A stretch of 28,201 bases of DNA, from NCBI GenBank assembly GCA_028565635.1, contig JAOXYB010039395.1, positions 1 through 28,201 of the forward strand, read 5' to 3'. Positions 1 through 9,574 of the stretch are shown in pieces. Under the pieces are notes generated by a model that saw only the letters and a program-made list of their open reading frames with translations, searched no databases and had not been told where the DNA came from. The stretch is from Phoronis ovalis (lineage: Eukaryota > Phoronida > Phoronidae). Within the stretch, counting starts at the first letter, position 1; each line of letters begins with the position of its first letter. Made by a program: the position numbers and the translations under genes.

Positions 1-640
1 GCTTATTTCTTCAAAACTACACGTCACAATTAAAAATCACATTACATATTTTTCCCTTTCTACTTAATATTCTTATTTTCTTCATCCTGGAACAGTTATT
101 ATTAGCTAAAAAAGGTAAATTCCTTAATATTGCTCATTGCCACGCCTATAGATAGGATAAGCAGTAAAAATCTTTACAAAACTCTGAAGATTATTGCAAG
201 TTTAAGGAAATTTTCTAGAAAGCTACATATACAGACATCAAGTTATTTCAACTTATCTTTACTTTAATGGATTGCTGTTTAACATTCCATTTAAATTCGC
301 TAAAAAAATGGTATTTCCAGAACTTGCTGTCACATGTCCCAGGCACAAATATAGGTCATTTCAAATATAGGTCAAGTGCCAGGATGTAATAGTTACAGTG
401 GAATTATACAAGATGTAATCATTTAGAAGTATGATAAGTTGAAAAAAGTAAATCAAATTTATTTTTGTTCTATTGTTATATGAATGAAATTTATAATTAC
501 TTTACCCAGAAATTAAAACACAGGTGTTGAAATAAGTATTTTATTATAAATAAAGTAATTATAAATGAATTAAAAATAAAATATATATTTTTTTTGATTT
601 AACTGAACAAATTTAAAGAATTAACATGATGACTATAATT
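1..640. other. AT-rich non-coding sequence
   Basis: I see no gene here. The sequence is A+T rich with short homopolymer runs. One 13-base motif, CAAATATAGGTCA, occurs twice (346-358 and 362-374) and is flanked by a short GGCAC/GTGCC inverted pair. It looks like a local duplication. Confidence 0.6.
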
Positions 641-689
641 TTTTTTTTTAATGCAATTCTTGTATTAACTTTTGAAAACACATTTTTCT

Positions 690-905
690 AAGGCAAAAAC
701 CCTGGGCAAATATTTTCAGACTGCGCTCAGATGCACCACATAGCAGGAAATTAAACAGCATTAGAAAATCGAAATTTTTATCGAAAGAGTTTAGTCCCTC
801 ACACCCCCCTGCTTGAGAGGGCGACCCCCTCCTGCATTCATCCCTCATGCGCGTCAAAAGGTCGCGCACCAGTTGCCTTGGAGCAGGTGTACCTGGTCCG
901 CGATT
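690..905 (-). repeat. Dispersed-repeat fragment, GC-richer
   Basis: This patch is clearly more GC-rich than its surroundings. Read on the - strand it holds a G-rich tract (about 790-830), then an A/T stretch with AAATTTCGATTTT near 765-780, then a TGGTGCATCTGAGCGC segment near 722-737. That order resembles, from memory, a high-copy repeat common in marine invertebrates, in which a G-rich block is followed by GAAAATTTT-like sequence and then GGTGCATTCTGAGC. The 94-codon open frame on the same strand (648-932) is probably incidental. The family is not named, and copy number could not be checked. Confidence 0.4.
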
Positions 906-1269
906 GAAATTTATAAAAAGTCTCCCTCCCAAAAATTCTTACAACTTGACAGGTATGTATAGTATGTAATACCAGAGTAGAAATAATTGTTTTTACACTA
1001 TAAAAACTCCATTGATATTGTAATGGATTATGTCCCCTAGTTGTAAAATTGTAATGGTCATCTAAGATGGCAGTTAATGTCTTATTTGTTTCACTATGCA
1101 TTGCACTTTGTTGAACCAGGTAACAAAGTATTTAAGTGACCATTCGTCTTGCTGACAATCAATTGTTTTTGTCAATTGGACATAAAATGTATTTAAACCC
1201 TGAAAAAAATTGCACATATTTATTTGTGTATTTTACAAACTATTGTTTAAAACTCCTTTTTATTTACAG

Positions 1270-1390
1270 GTTCATGATCAGGGAAACCCTTGAAGCGCTT
1301 CAGCTACCAAGTGCGATCATTAATATCCCAATCAACATCACAGGCACACCTATTCACAGGGTTAAACAACCTCCATGGACAATTTGGTGA
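1270..1390 (+). CDS. Candidate terminal (or penultimate) exon, unidentified protein
   Basis: A pyrimidine-rich tract ending in TTTATTTACAG lies just before position 1270 and makes a good splice acceptor. The open frame after it completes one split codon with its first base. It then reads FMIRETLEALQLPSAIINIP, INITGTPIHRVKQPPWTIW and a TGA stop at 1388-1390. The residue mix (PSAI, NIPINITGTP, KQPPWTIW) looks more protein-like than neighbouring chance frames. An alternative donor, TTTG|GTGACC at 1386/1387, would remove the stop and join the exon to the candidate at 2117. I do not recognise the protein family. The upstream part of the 84-codon frame is AT-rich and most likely intron. If real, the gene enters from the left edge of the window. 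Confidence 0.35.
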
Positions 1391-2060
1391 CCTATAACAT
1401 GTAATGATGATAAAAATAAATTGCAAATCTGTATTTATTACTAATAACAAAACTATGCAAAAAGCGCCTGAGAAAAAGAGATTTATTTTTTTATTGAGGC
1501 TATTGTTATTACTATTATGGCTGTTATTGCTCAGGTTTATACAAGTTTCAGAGGCAATAACATATATTTCAGTACATTGTGATATTTATGATTCTCAGAT
1601 ACTATCTGAAAAAGCAAGGAAACTGGAAATGCATTGCAAGTAAAAGTCTGTTTATATTTTGACCAATTATCAAGAAGTTTCAACATGCACTGGCACTGTA
1701 TTTTGGTCAACATTGGGTATAGTATTTACAAACTTTAATACTTTGATTTTTATCATGGAAGTGGGACAAGGCTGCAGTAAATTCAAAGTTAGAAAGCTAA
1801 GACTATTTCAATATGTGTCTTCTTACGTTTAAACTTCTGTCTGGATCCACCGCATATAGCATGGTTGTATGCTTGTTTGCTTAGAGTCGTTTATTTACAA
1901 GTTTGATAACATGTCTTTGTTTCTGTATGAACAGAGACTGAAATATTGTCGGCTTTTTCTTTTGTGTTGCCATAATTCTGGCATGTAAAAGTGCTGCAAA
2001 TTATGTTGGTGTTGTTGTTGTTGTCGTAATTATTGCAATAAAAGTGCTCAAACAGAAAGC
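1391..2060 (+). other. Possible 3' UTR or intron with a GTT tract and poly(A) signal
   Basis: This stretch lies between the two + strand exon candidates. It has a small GTT-rich microsatellite at about 2006-2024 and an AATAAA hexamer near 2037-2042. If transcription ends after the first candidate exon, that hexamer could serve as its poly(A) signal. If the second candidate is spliced on, the whole stretch is intron. A 79-codon frame at 1404-1643 is leucine-rich because of ATT/TTA repeats and is probably not coding. Confidence 0.25.
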
Positions 2061-2116
2061 AATCTTTGTTTCAATCTGAATTACCTTTTTTGTAATGAAA
2101 TTCTTCTTGCTTTTAG

Positions 2117-2215
2117 CTTCCAGCTAACTCCCCAGATGGCGTCAATGCATTACGGAGACTTGTACCGTGTCTGGGGTTTCATGTGACTGTAAAACAGAAA
2201 TTGAGTGTTACATAG
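2117..2215 (+). CDS. Candidate alternative terminal exon, unidentified
   Basis: The acceptor TTCTTCTTGCTTTTAG has a strong pyrimidine tract and ends at 2116. Two frames stay open after it. One reads LPANSPDGVNALRRLVPCLG then FHVTVKQKLSVT, with a TAG stop at 2213-2215. The other, entered if the split codon TG|C is formed with the exon at 1270, reads FQLTPQMASMHYGDLYRVWG then FM, with a TGA stop at 2184-2186. The GC content is higher than in the flanks. The correct frame cannot be decided from this window, and no family is recognised. Confidence 0.28.
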   Translation, partial: LPANSPDGVNALRRLVPCLGFHVTVKQKLSVT

Positions 2216-2426
2216 CGTAAACATGTAACATAATTTGTAGATGCCAGATTCGAACTTCAATCAAGTATTATCGCACGTCAATAATATGCTTGTCATCCAT
2301 TCATCATCCTTTGGCGAAGGGTAGGTTGATATGATAAGCAATTTGATTTGACTGGATTTGGTAGTTGGCACATTGGCACACTTTCCAGCTCCACTCTCGC
2401 ATACAAATGTACAAAACTCAAATCAC

Positions 2427-2562
2427 TTATACAGGCAGTTATAAATTATAATGTTGTCTTTCTGTCTCATTATACAGGCAGAGTTATAAATTATAATGTT
2501 GTCTTTCTGTGTCATTATACAGGCAGAGTTATAAATTATAATGTTGTCTTTCTGTGTCATTA
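2427..2562 (+). repeat. 45-bp minisatellite, three copies
   Basis: Three head-to-tail copies start at 2427, 2470 and 2515, each beginning TTATACAGGCAG and containing ATAAATTATAATGTTGTC. The first copy lacks two bases (GA), so it is 43 long; the others are 45. The copies are almost identical, which suggests recent expansion. The period is divisible by three, so a frame stays open through it (VINYNVVFL repeated) within an otherwise meaningless 79-codon frame. I treat it as non-coding. Confidence 0.9.
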
Positions 2563-3570
2563 TGTGCTTGGTGTCGTAAAACACTAGGTATTATACTAAT
2601 AAAGATAACATCAACAATTTTCTCTTATCATGACGGTTTAGCATTACGACCATTGTGAAGAAAACTGATGATAAACAGTAAATAAATAGTAGAGTCGAGT
2701 AGATCAAACGAAACTATTACGAAATATGATAGTTTTTTTCAGTGTTAAAAAGCATCATTTGCAGTTGCCTCAATGCATACAAAAAGACCAGTATCCTAGT
2801 TGCGAGACAAGCAGCAAGACATTTAAATATGAATTAACAAGACAGTAAGGTAACGTTGTTAGGCTCAAAAAGCGTGTTTGTATCATATTTTACAAATGGG
2901 TAAGAAAGTCGATAAATTTAATTGTTTGCAAAGTATATATAGCCTTTTGATAAAATCGTTAATTTTCTCAAATTTCAGCGCATTCTAGTCTACTGTGATT
3001 TGCGTTAACCTTCTAAAACATGTATTTTCAAAGCCTGTATTACAGTTTGTATCCGGAAACAGTTGACATGATATTATCTTATCTTTTTTGAGAACAATTT
3101 CTTGTGGGTGTTTTATTTTATTAATTTAATTAGCTATAGATTTTGTGTATGATTATATTATTATTTAGAGTGTTTGACGTTTTCTATTATTTTGCAATGA
3201 AACAGCCTTCGCATAGAATAAACTGAACTATTGATAGCACTATTTATGTCAAGATATAAAATAAACAAATGAAGAAAATCGTAGGTGGACGTGGTTCATT
3301 ATTATTCTTAATGAGATTTGTACAATTATGTATTTAGAAAATAGTTTTTGAAGTGTTATATTAGCATTATATTTCCAATATTTTTTCTAAATTTAGCAAT
3401 GTCATTTGTGTTAAAGAGGATATCGGATTTCCTATCTTAAAAATCAAGTAAAATACCACGCTTCAATGAATAAGCGCTCCTGGAAACTTTAGCATCAAAT
3501 TCGCTGACACTTGTCGCGGATATACTGGAGAGTGTGTAATTATTTTTTAAGTCGGCTATAATAATTGTAT
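2563..3570. other. AT-rich non-coding sequence
   Basis: No gene-like frame, RNA gene or repeat structure was recognised. Stops are dense in all frames. Confidence 0.6.
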
Positions 3571-3573
3571 GAC

Positions 3574-3632
3574 GTGTAGGTTATAACTTTATAAAACAGG
3601 CAATCGCCAATCGCCTGGAAAGCAACCTACAC
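3574..3632. repeat. Two-tier inverted repeat (stem-loop)
   Basis: The outer arms GTGTAGGTT (3574-3582) and AACCTACAC (3624-3632) are perfect reverse complements. Inside them CAGGC (3597-3601) pairs with GCCTG (3613-3617). The sequence between the arms is unpaired and asymmetric (14 and 6 bases). The structure is short and may be chance, but the two nested stems are noted together. Confidence 0.5.
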
Positions 3633-4690
3633 AAACGTTGTCCATACAGAAAGCCACAATGAAAAGGGTGGGTTGAGGTCCGCGTTTGAAGACAGCCAAT
3701 GTTTTTGATAGAATTTGTCAAGATTTGTTATATTTTTGACATACCGATGTGCACTGTACTTATGCAATTCTTGTAATTTAAAATATTGTTATCTGGAGAA
3801 GAGGATTTCAATACAAGACATATCACATTCTCGATATCACATTATATGATAATAATGGTAAGTAGATTTTTTCTTGATTTCCTATTACTGAGATGGAAAT
3901 ACGCAACGAAGAAAAGAAAAAAAGAGATTTTATAACAACCCAAATATCTTTTACATGTTTTATGGTGCAGCTGGCTTTAAAGACATTTCTTCGTGTTCTA
4001 GCAAACTTAATAAAAAAAATAAAAAGGCGATGTTTCATGCTTATAATATTTGTACCATCCCTACCAGTTTAATATCCTATATCCAGGCAGACCAGCTTAG
4101 AGGTTTTAGATATTTTCGGCAACAGACTGTGTGGGTGTTTCTGTTGAGTCACAGTGATGTCTTGTTACTTTGCTTTTACCCAGGACTCTTACCTAACACG
4201 AATCTATAAATACAAGGGAGCAAAGGCGTAGAGTGCGGATAAGATGCTAAAAATAAAATTATTGCATTGACTGTACTGCCTCAGTAATTATCAGTGAAAC
4301 AACGTCATCGTGCAAAAATTACAACAGAAAAGATCACAATCCGTACATACGTGGTACGGAGATCACGATTCATTTTAGAATATTTTGTTGAAACTCTTTT
4401 TTGTTGTTTGAGACGTTTATTTGAAAATCACTGGGCAGAAACATGAGACAGTCAGAAAGTCGCCACGGACTGTAACGGTCGGAATTAGAAGTCATAACTT
4501 GAAACGTTCATTTTTCAAAACACAGGATTTGTAAGAATAAATTGTGGTTATATTTGTATTGGAGAATTTAATCAGTTTTCGACTGTCATTCAACTTTTTC
4601 AATTTCCTTTTTTAAAAAAAACATTTGCATTCCTAAACATTGACGTCAAATTCGGAGAAAGATATATAAAATACGCATGTCATGTATATT
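3633..4690. other. Non-coding sequence with one small palindrome
   Basis: There is no convincing gene. The 71- and 84-codon frames at 3823-4209 lie on opposite strands over the same DNA and show no family motif. A short imperfect palindrome, ATCCGTAC...GTACGGAGAT, sits at about 4338-4362. Confidence 0.55.
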
Positions 4691-4692
4691 AC

Positions 4693-4957
4693 AGATAAAA
4701 AGCTATATTTATCTTTTTTAATAAAATATCAATAAAAATACGGTTATATCTGCCGCATCGTCCTCCCGCTTCGTTGATAACAACCAAAGTTGGTTATGTT
4801 ACGCACAGGTACATTTAAAATATTTTTATAAAATAAAGTGAAAGGATTAATGTACATAAAGCTTTATATAAATATAAATACGGTTGTATCTACCGCACGC
4901 TTGTCCCACATTGTTGATAAAAATCAAAGCATGTTCTGTTATTCAGAGCTACTTTTA
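4693..4957 (+). repeat. Old tandem duplication, offset 140 bp
   Basis: Two diverged copies can be aligned over about 120 bases. Copy one runs from about 4693 to 4815 and copy two from about 4833 to 4955. The best-matched part is AATACGGTTATATCTGCCGC (from 4737) against AATACGGTTGTATCTACCGC (from 4877). Next come CGTTGATAA and TGTTGATAA, each followed by an A-rich CAAAG segment. The constant 140-base offset argues for duplication rather than chance. No coding frame is shared by both copies. Confidence 0.65.
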
Positions 4958-5049
4958 CAGTTTGTGCTTCGTGGCATAGTCGAATGGGGGGGAATACTTG
5001 GTTTTGGTCATGCAGTTATTTGCTATTTCTGCTATAGGTGGCAGTAGTA

Positions 5050-6000
5050 TTATAACTAACTGTGCCCAGGGGACATAACTCGTATCAATGTTGCAGATTT
5101 GTTGAACCTGAAAACTCATTCAAAATTAAATGAATAAAGGTGTCAATTATTATTTATTATCATGTAAAAATTGCTCGTACAACAATAAATATTATTTCCT
5201 TATTACAGGAAAGCTCTAAATCGTGTTAATTTTTCATTAAATGTGCTAAATAAAAATTAACAAGAACAACGTAATAAATGATGACCCGACGTTTCTTCCC
5301 GACTAAATCACTAAGTACAGAAAAAAAGAAGTAAACTTGGTTATTTTATTATAAAATCATGATATTTACCAACGCTTTTTTTTCTTCCATGACACGAAAG
5401 TTGGTGTTGGCATATTCCTTTACAAAAATACGCGATAATACCATTAAAACTAAAATTACTAAAAAAGACCAATTGATGTATTTATATATTGAAATCTTCA
5501 AAATAAATATACATTTGGCAACATTTATTAAGATTTGCACAGATAGCGAACGAGCTGAGTGTAGTGCAAATTTCGCATTACAATAAAATGCACCAAATGA
5601 CCTTTATGATACTGATCAATTCATTACGTTATTTAGATAGTAACAAGCAGGTCTGTTTAAATGTATTTTACCTGCTATTAAATTGTACCGAGTAACTTCT
5701 CACTTGCATCTCACATAGGCGCCAATTTTGATGTTCAATTTGAACGTTATGTCATTGATATAAAGACTTATACAAATTTTGGCATCTTTGTGTCGTATAC
5801 TTCTGAAACGAAATCTTTCAAGCAGGAAACGAAAATGAAAATGTACTAAGCGGCATTAATATGATTTTGGACGATTTTCTCTGTATCTAAAGAAAAAGTA
5901 TAAATTGTATGAAAAATTAATAATACATTGAGGGGGTATCCAAACAAAAGCCCATAGTGGCTTATAGTAGTATTCGCCATGGGTAATAATAGCAGTTGAC
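5050..6000. other. AT-rich non-coding sequence
   Basis: I recognise no gene here. Opposed frames at 5349-5586 occupy the same DNA and look like chance. A GGGGACATAACTC motif at about 5070-5082 resembles a short motif often seen in mollusc repeats, from memory only. Confidence 0.5.
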
Positions 6001-6003
6001 ACA

Positions 6004-6043
6004 CTGCTTAGCGCAGAAGCACTTTATGCCCTCTGCGTAGCAG
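6004..6043. repeat. Stem-loop, about 12 paired bases
   Basis: CTGCTTAGCGCAGA (6004-6017) pairs with TCTGCGTAGCAG (6032-6043). Six base pairs lie next to the 14-base loop, followed by one A-T pair and five outer pairs. Two single-base bulges interrupt the left arm. It stands in a slightly GC-richer patch (5930-6100) with no open frame of note. Confidence 0.55.
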
Positions 6044-8040
6044 ATTACGTCTTTCAAAATAAGGCTAATTTTCCTACAGTACTAGTGGCCCTGTTGTGTA
6101 TTACAATGGATTATCGATATTTATGGTTTAGTGTTTACTCAGCTGAATGGATTAAAGGATTATCTCACCCCCAAGTCGGATTAAATCTGATCCAAATCTT
6201 AGCTCGACTATTGAAGTCTTGTATAAACATGATAACATGATGGGAGTTTCATAAATTATGCGAAGTAAATCCGAATTCGATTCACTGATAAATGGTGCAT
6301 TTGTCTCTTTATTTTATTGTGCATTTACTGTCCGGTGCACCGGTTAACATGTTCGATCTAATGGATTAAAATATTATATTTTTGAAAAAAATCTAACTAA
6401 TTTACATCTAAATTGTGGGTGTTGTTTGATTGGAAGTGTTAAAATGAAAAAATTATTTTCAAAAAAATTGCAGATTCATTTTGCTTGCTTGCTTGCTGAT
6501 AAATATGGTATTCTGTTTTGTGTCAAGAAAACTTTACGCTTATTTTCAATGGTGTTTTAACTCCGCCTTCATTTCGTGTGACGGAAAGGTGTCAGTAAGC
6601 TCCGCCCCGTCGGATTATCAAGAGGAATTGTAAAATAGAGATAATTTTTAATATAAAATAGTTTTGATTTTCACAAATTGTCTTGGTCACAATACTGCTC
6701 AGTCAAAGACTTTTAAATGCACTTTTGCAAAGAAGTAAGCAGACAATTTTATCTCGGGGTGCTATTTCTACTAGACATATTTCTTCCCATGCACCTGTAC
6801 TTTGTATAGTGTACGAACATTCTCCGCAAAATAGGAAAAAAAATAGCTCCGTTATATATGTAGGTAGCCCATATGTACGATTCCTTTTGGTAGATCTATC
6901 AGTTTTAAAATGTTATTCCCCTGTTGATAGAATTAACAAAAAAATATTTTTTTTATTGAATTTTCCGTTTATAAATCAACGATCCTACTTCGGGATCTAA
7001 TTTTAACATTTATCTTTTTTTACACCCATTGTTTCTTCGTACATGGATGCAAAGGGTACCACTCAGATATTCTATCTGCATGTCTATGAGTGCCATCCAA
7101 AGGTTAAGAAGGACGGACGTATTAAAATGCGATGTTTCAATCAACACAGTTGTATCATTAGTGTATGATGCAATTTTCAGGAGTGGTTTAACATATTTTA
7201 CCGTTGCGAATTTCGCACTTTTAGTTTAAAATTCTAATAACTATGTTCTTTAAGATATGATGTTTTAGTAAAATCATGACAGAGTTCCATTAATTTATGT
7301 TATTTTCGTGTTCTGGATCTTTGTCACAGCAGGCATCATATAAGAGTTTGACAAAATAATACATTTTTGATAATAAAACTATAACATATAATGGTGTTTA
7401 CTATTGCATGCCATTGATTTATTAGTATTTTTTTTACAGGTACCGTTTATATAATTTCATACCTTTAAGAAAGAGAAAAGTGCAAATGTATTTTTCATAA
7501 TTTGTCTGAGCTGATAATGATAAATACATTTTTCAAATGAAACTGGTACAACTAGCGTTTGCTTGCGATTAATCATGTTTTAGCTTTTTAACCTTTTTTA
7601 ATTAAGAAGTTATCGAATTTTGTATTATTCAAAGACGACATGGATAAAACATGTTGTCGATTTGTCCTTGCTTTATTAGTGTTCTGTGGTTATATGGGCT
7701 GGCACGAAATCTTCACTCAGCAGCAACATTTCTTGTTTTTCAAATGACTTAACCATAAAAATGTTTTTTTATTTGTTATAATGGGGATCGTCAAGTGTCC
7801 AAGTTACTCCCTAGTTACTCGAACGGTTTATTGCATATTAAATGTTTTTATTTTTCAAAAATGAAAATATAAAATAATGTACATGCTTAGATGATTAATA
7901 TTTTTTCCTATACTGACGGATTTTTCTGCAAAACTGGGCTATGTTATCTGTAATAACGCTTAATTACAGGATAAATTGATCCTATTGTTTTCATATTTGA
8001 GCCACTTTAAATTCTGTATTTGTGATTATCTCATTATGTT
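6044..8040. other. Non-coding sequence with a small TTGC tract
   Basis: The only clear feature is a four-unit TTGC microsatellite at 6481-6496. A GC-rich island at about 6559-6615 has two CTCCGCC motifs and could be regulatory, but nothing else supports a promoter. The 105-codon frame at 6683-7000 begins with TTG rather than ATG and its second half is low complexity. The frame at 7029-7229 shows no family motif. Confidence 0.5.
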
Positions 8041-8115
8041 TCCCTATCACTCTCGTGTGAACTAGTGCACGAATGGACACATGAGTGAGTGACACAGGTA
8101 TTGCACTAAACTGAA

Positions 8116-8139
8116 CCAAGTGACCCACCAAGTGACCCA
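8116..8139 (+). repeat. 12-bp direct tandem repeat, two copies
   Basis: CCAAGTGACCCA occurs at 8116-8127 and again at 8128-8139 with no mismatch, followed by a weaker AGTGATAC remnant. Confidence 0.85.
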
Positions 8140-8450
8140 CATAGTGATACAAACGCCCGACGATGTTTTGACAGATATCTAGGGTCCGATAAGGAAATGT
8201 AAATCTACTGTGTAAAAATTAAGTATTATTTAAATGTCGCACTTCTAAAATTACCTCTTGTTGCATTGAGCCAAGTATAAAATTAAAATAATAAACCTTT
8301 CATATCTGTGTTTGAAATCAATGTATTGTTATTTTAAATTTGAAAAATCAATCTTTTGGGAAGTATATTTTTAATGAGTGTATTTCTGTAGACGCAGAGA
8401 AGGCCGTCATTCCATGAACAGTGTGCCTACAGAACCAGCCGTGCGCGCTA

Positions 8451-8735
8451 CAAAATGCCATTAAGTGCTTCTTATTTATTCATTTAAGAAAGCCCAGACT
8501 TGTCACACAATAAAATGCAATTAAATGCTTCATTTTTTAGCTTAATTCTATGTATACAGAAAGAAAAAGCTATAAAAATAACTTTTATAATCACGCTGCA
8601 CCATATCATCAAATACTCTTTTTAATTCACGTAAAAGTGTCCATGCACTAGGAAGTTCTGAGTTCATGAACTTAAATATTATGCGTAATATTTCAACAAA
8701 TAAAATCTTATGAAAAAATGTTATTAAGTGCTAAG
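8451..8735 (+). repeat. Short dispersed direct repeats
   Basis: CAAAATGCCATTAAGTGCTT (8451-8470) recurs as TAAAATGCAATTAAATGCTT (8511-8530), offset 60 bases. A third partial match, AAAAATGTTATTAAGTGCT, lies at about 8715-8732. They may be remnants of a small tandem repeat that has since diverged. Confidence 0.45.
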
Positions 8736-9350
8736 TGATTTTCGTTCAATTTCCCTAAATTCTTTACATTTTTAAAAAAAAATTTATTACTGCCATTTAC
8801 AGTTTCGTACCATGGACTTAGTAGTGATAAAAAAACCTGATGTTTAATGTCTTAAATATTACGCATCTTTATTTATTTTCGTCATTTCTATTTTTAGAAA
8901 AACGAATTATAATGTATAGGTAAAAAGAAATTAATGTAGACTTCATTCATCAGCAAAATATTGTCGTGTGTCGGATCTGGGATGTTAGAGATGCAAAATT
9001 CTGAAAATATTATTACGATTTTTAATTTTTTTAAATATAATATACCACGTCCTAAATAATTTACCTATTCGCCTTATTTAAAACTATCTGAATGTGCTTG
9101 ATGATTTAAAAAAAATCAATGTTCTTAAAATTTTAGGAATGCTACTAATAATAATGATAATGACATATTTCAGTAAAATTACAATTATGATCCTAGTTCA
9201 TTCTAAACCCAGTGCTTTGTAATGTTCTCTGTTAAATGCTAGAGGCTTATTAATGAGGGTAGGGGAGGTACCGATCGATTAACAAAAAAATGGTTTCGGT
9301 AGTAAAAAATAAATGGAAAAATTAAAAAATAGCAAAAGTATACTGCAATT
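8736..9350. other. AT-rich non-coding sequence
   Basis: I see no gene or structured element here. The part after about 9290 may be the tail of the SINE that lies to its right. Confidence 0.55.
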
Positions 9351-9354
9351 TCAT

Positions 9355-9545
9355 GAAAGTCGATCCAACTATTCTACATTCCTTGGCTCTTGAAATGAAG
9401 GTCGATCAAGTGGTGTCACGATAACTGAGAACCCGACTGAGAAGCAATTCCCAGTAAACGAAACCTATCTAATACCAAATTCATCTCGAACCGGCGCGGA
9501 GTCTGTATGCCGGTGCTCCTAAACCTCTTAACCCACTAACCACGA
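9355..9545 (-). mobile_element. tRNA-derived SINE, degenerate
   Basis: On the - strand an A-box-like TGGTTAGTGGG (9542-9532) is followed 50 bases later by a B-box-like GGTTCGAGATG (9492-9482). This matches the usual spacing of an internal RNA polymerase III promoter. Between them ACCGGC and GCCGGT form a six-pair stem around a 14-base loop, as a tRNA arm would. The rest of the cloverleaf is not intact and the B box departs from GGTTCGANNCC in its last two bases. This is therefore a SINE head and not a working tRNA gene. The body would extend toward lower coordinates. A direct repeat ATGAAAGTCGATC / ATGAAGGTCGATC lies within it at about 9354 and 9397. The 3' boundary and target-site duplication were not found. 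An ATTC microsatellite lies just beyond the head at about 9560-9573. Confidence 0.6.
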
Positions 9546-9574
9546 TTTAAACGTGTTATTCATTCATTCAATTG

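Noticed and set aside
346-374. Two AGGTCA half-sites, as in nuclear receptor response elements
   Set aside because: The spacing of ten bases is not a standard response element, and the copies are explained by a local 13-base duplication.
1278-1291. 14-base match TCAGGGAAACCCTT at 1278-1291 and 26291-26304
   Set aside because: About one or two 14-base matches are expected by chance in a 28-kb window, and the flanks do not align.
2141-2149. CTCF-like AGATGGCG motifs (about 2137-2144 and 14718-14726)
   Set aside because: Too short and partial. Expected by chance in a window of this size, and the first lies in an exon candidate.
3955-4209. 84-codon + strand frame overlapping a 71-codon - strand frame
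   Set aside because: Opposed frames over the same DNA, no domain, and typical of chance.
6683-7000. 105-codon + strand frame whose N-terminus looks like a mitochondrial presequence
   Set aside because: It starts with TTG, not ATG. The C-terminal half is a low-complexity translation of T/A-rich DNA, and no splice or promoter signal supports it.
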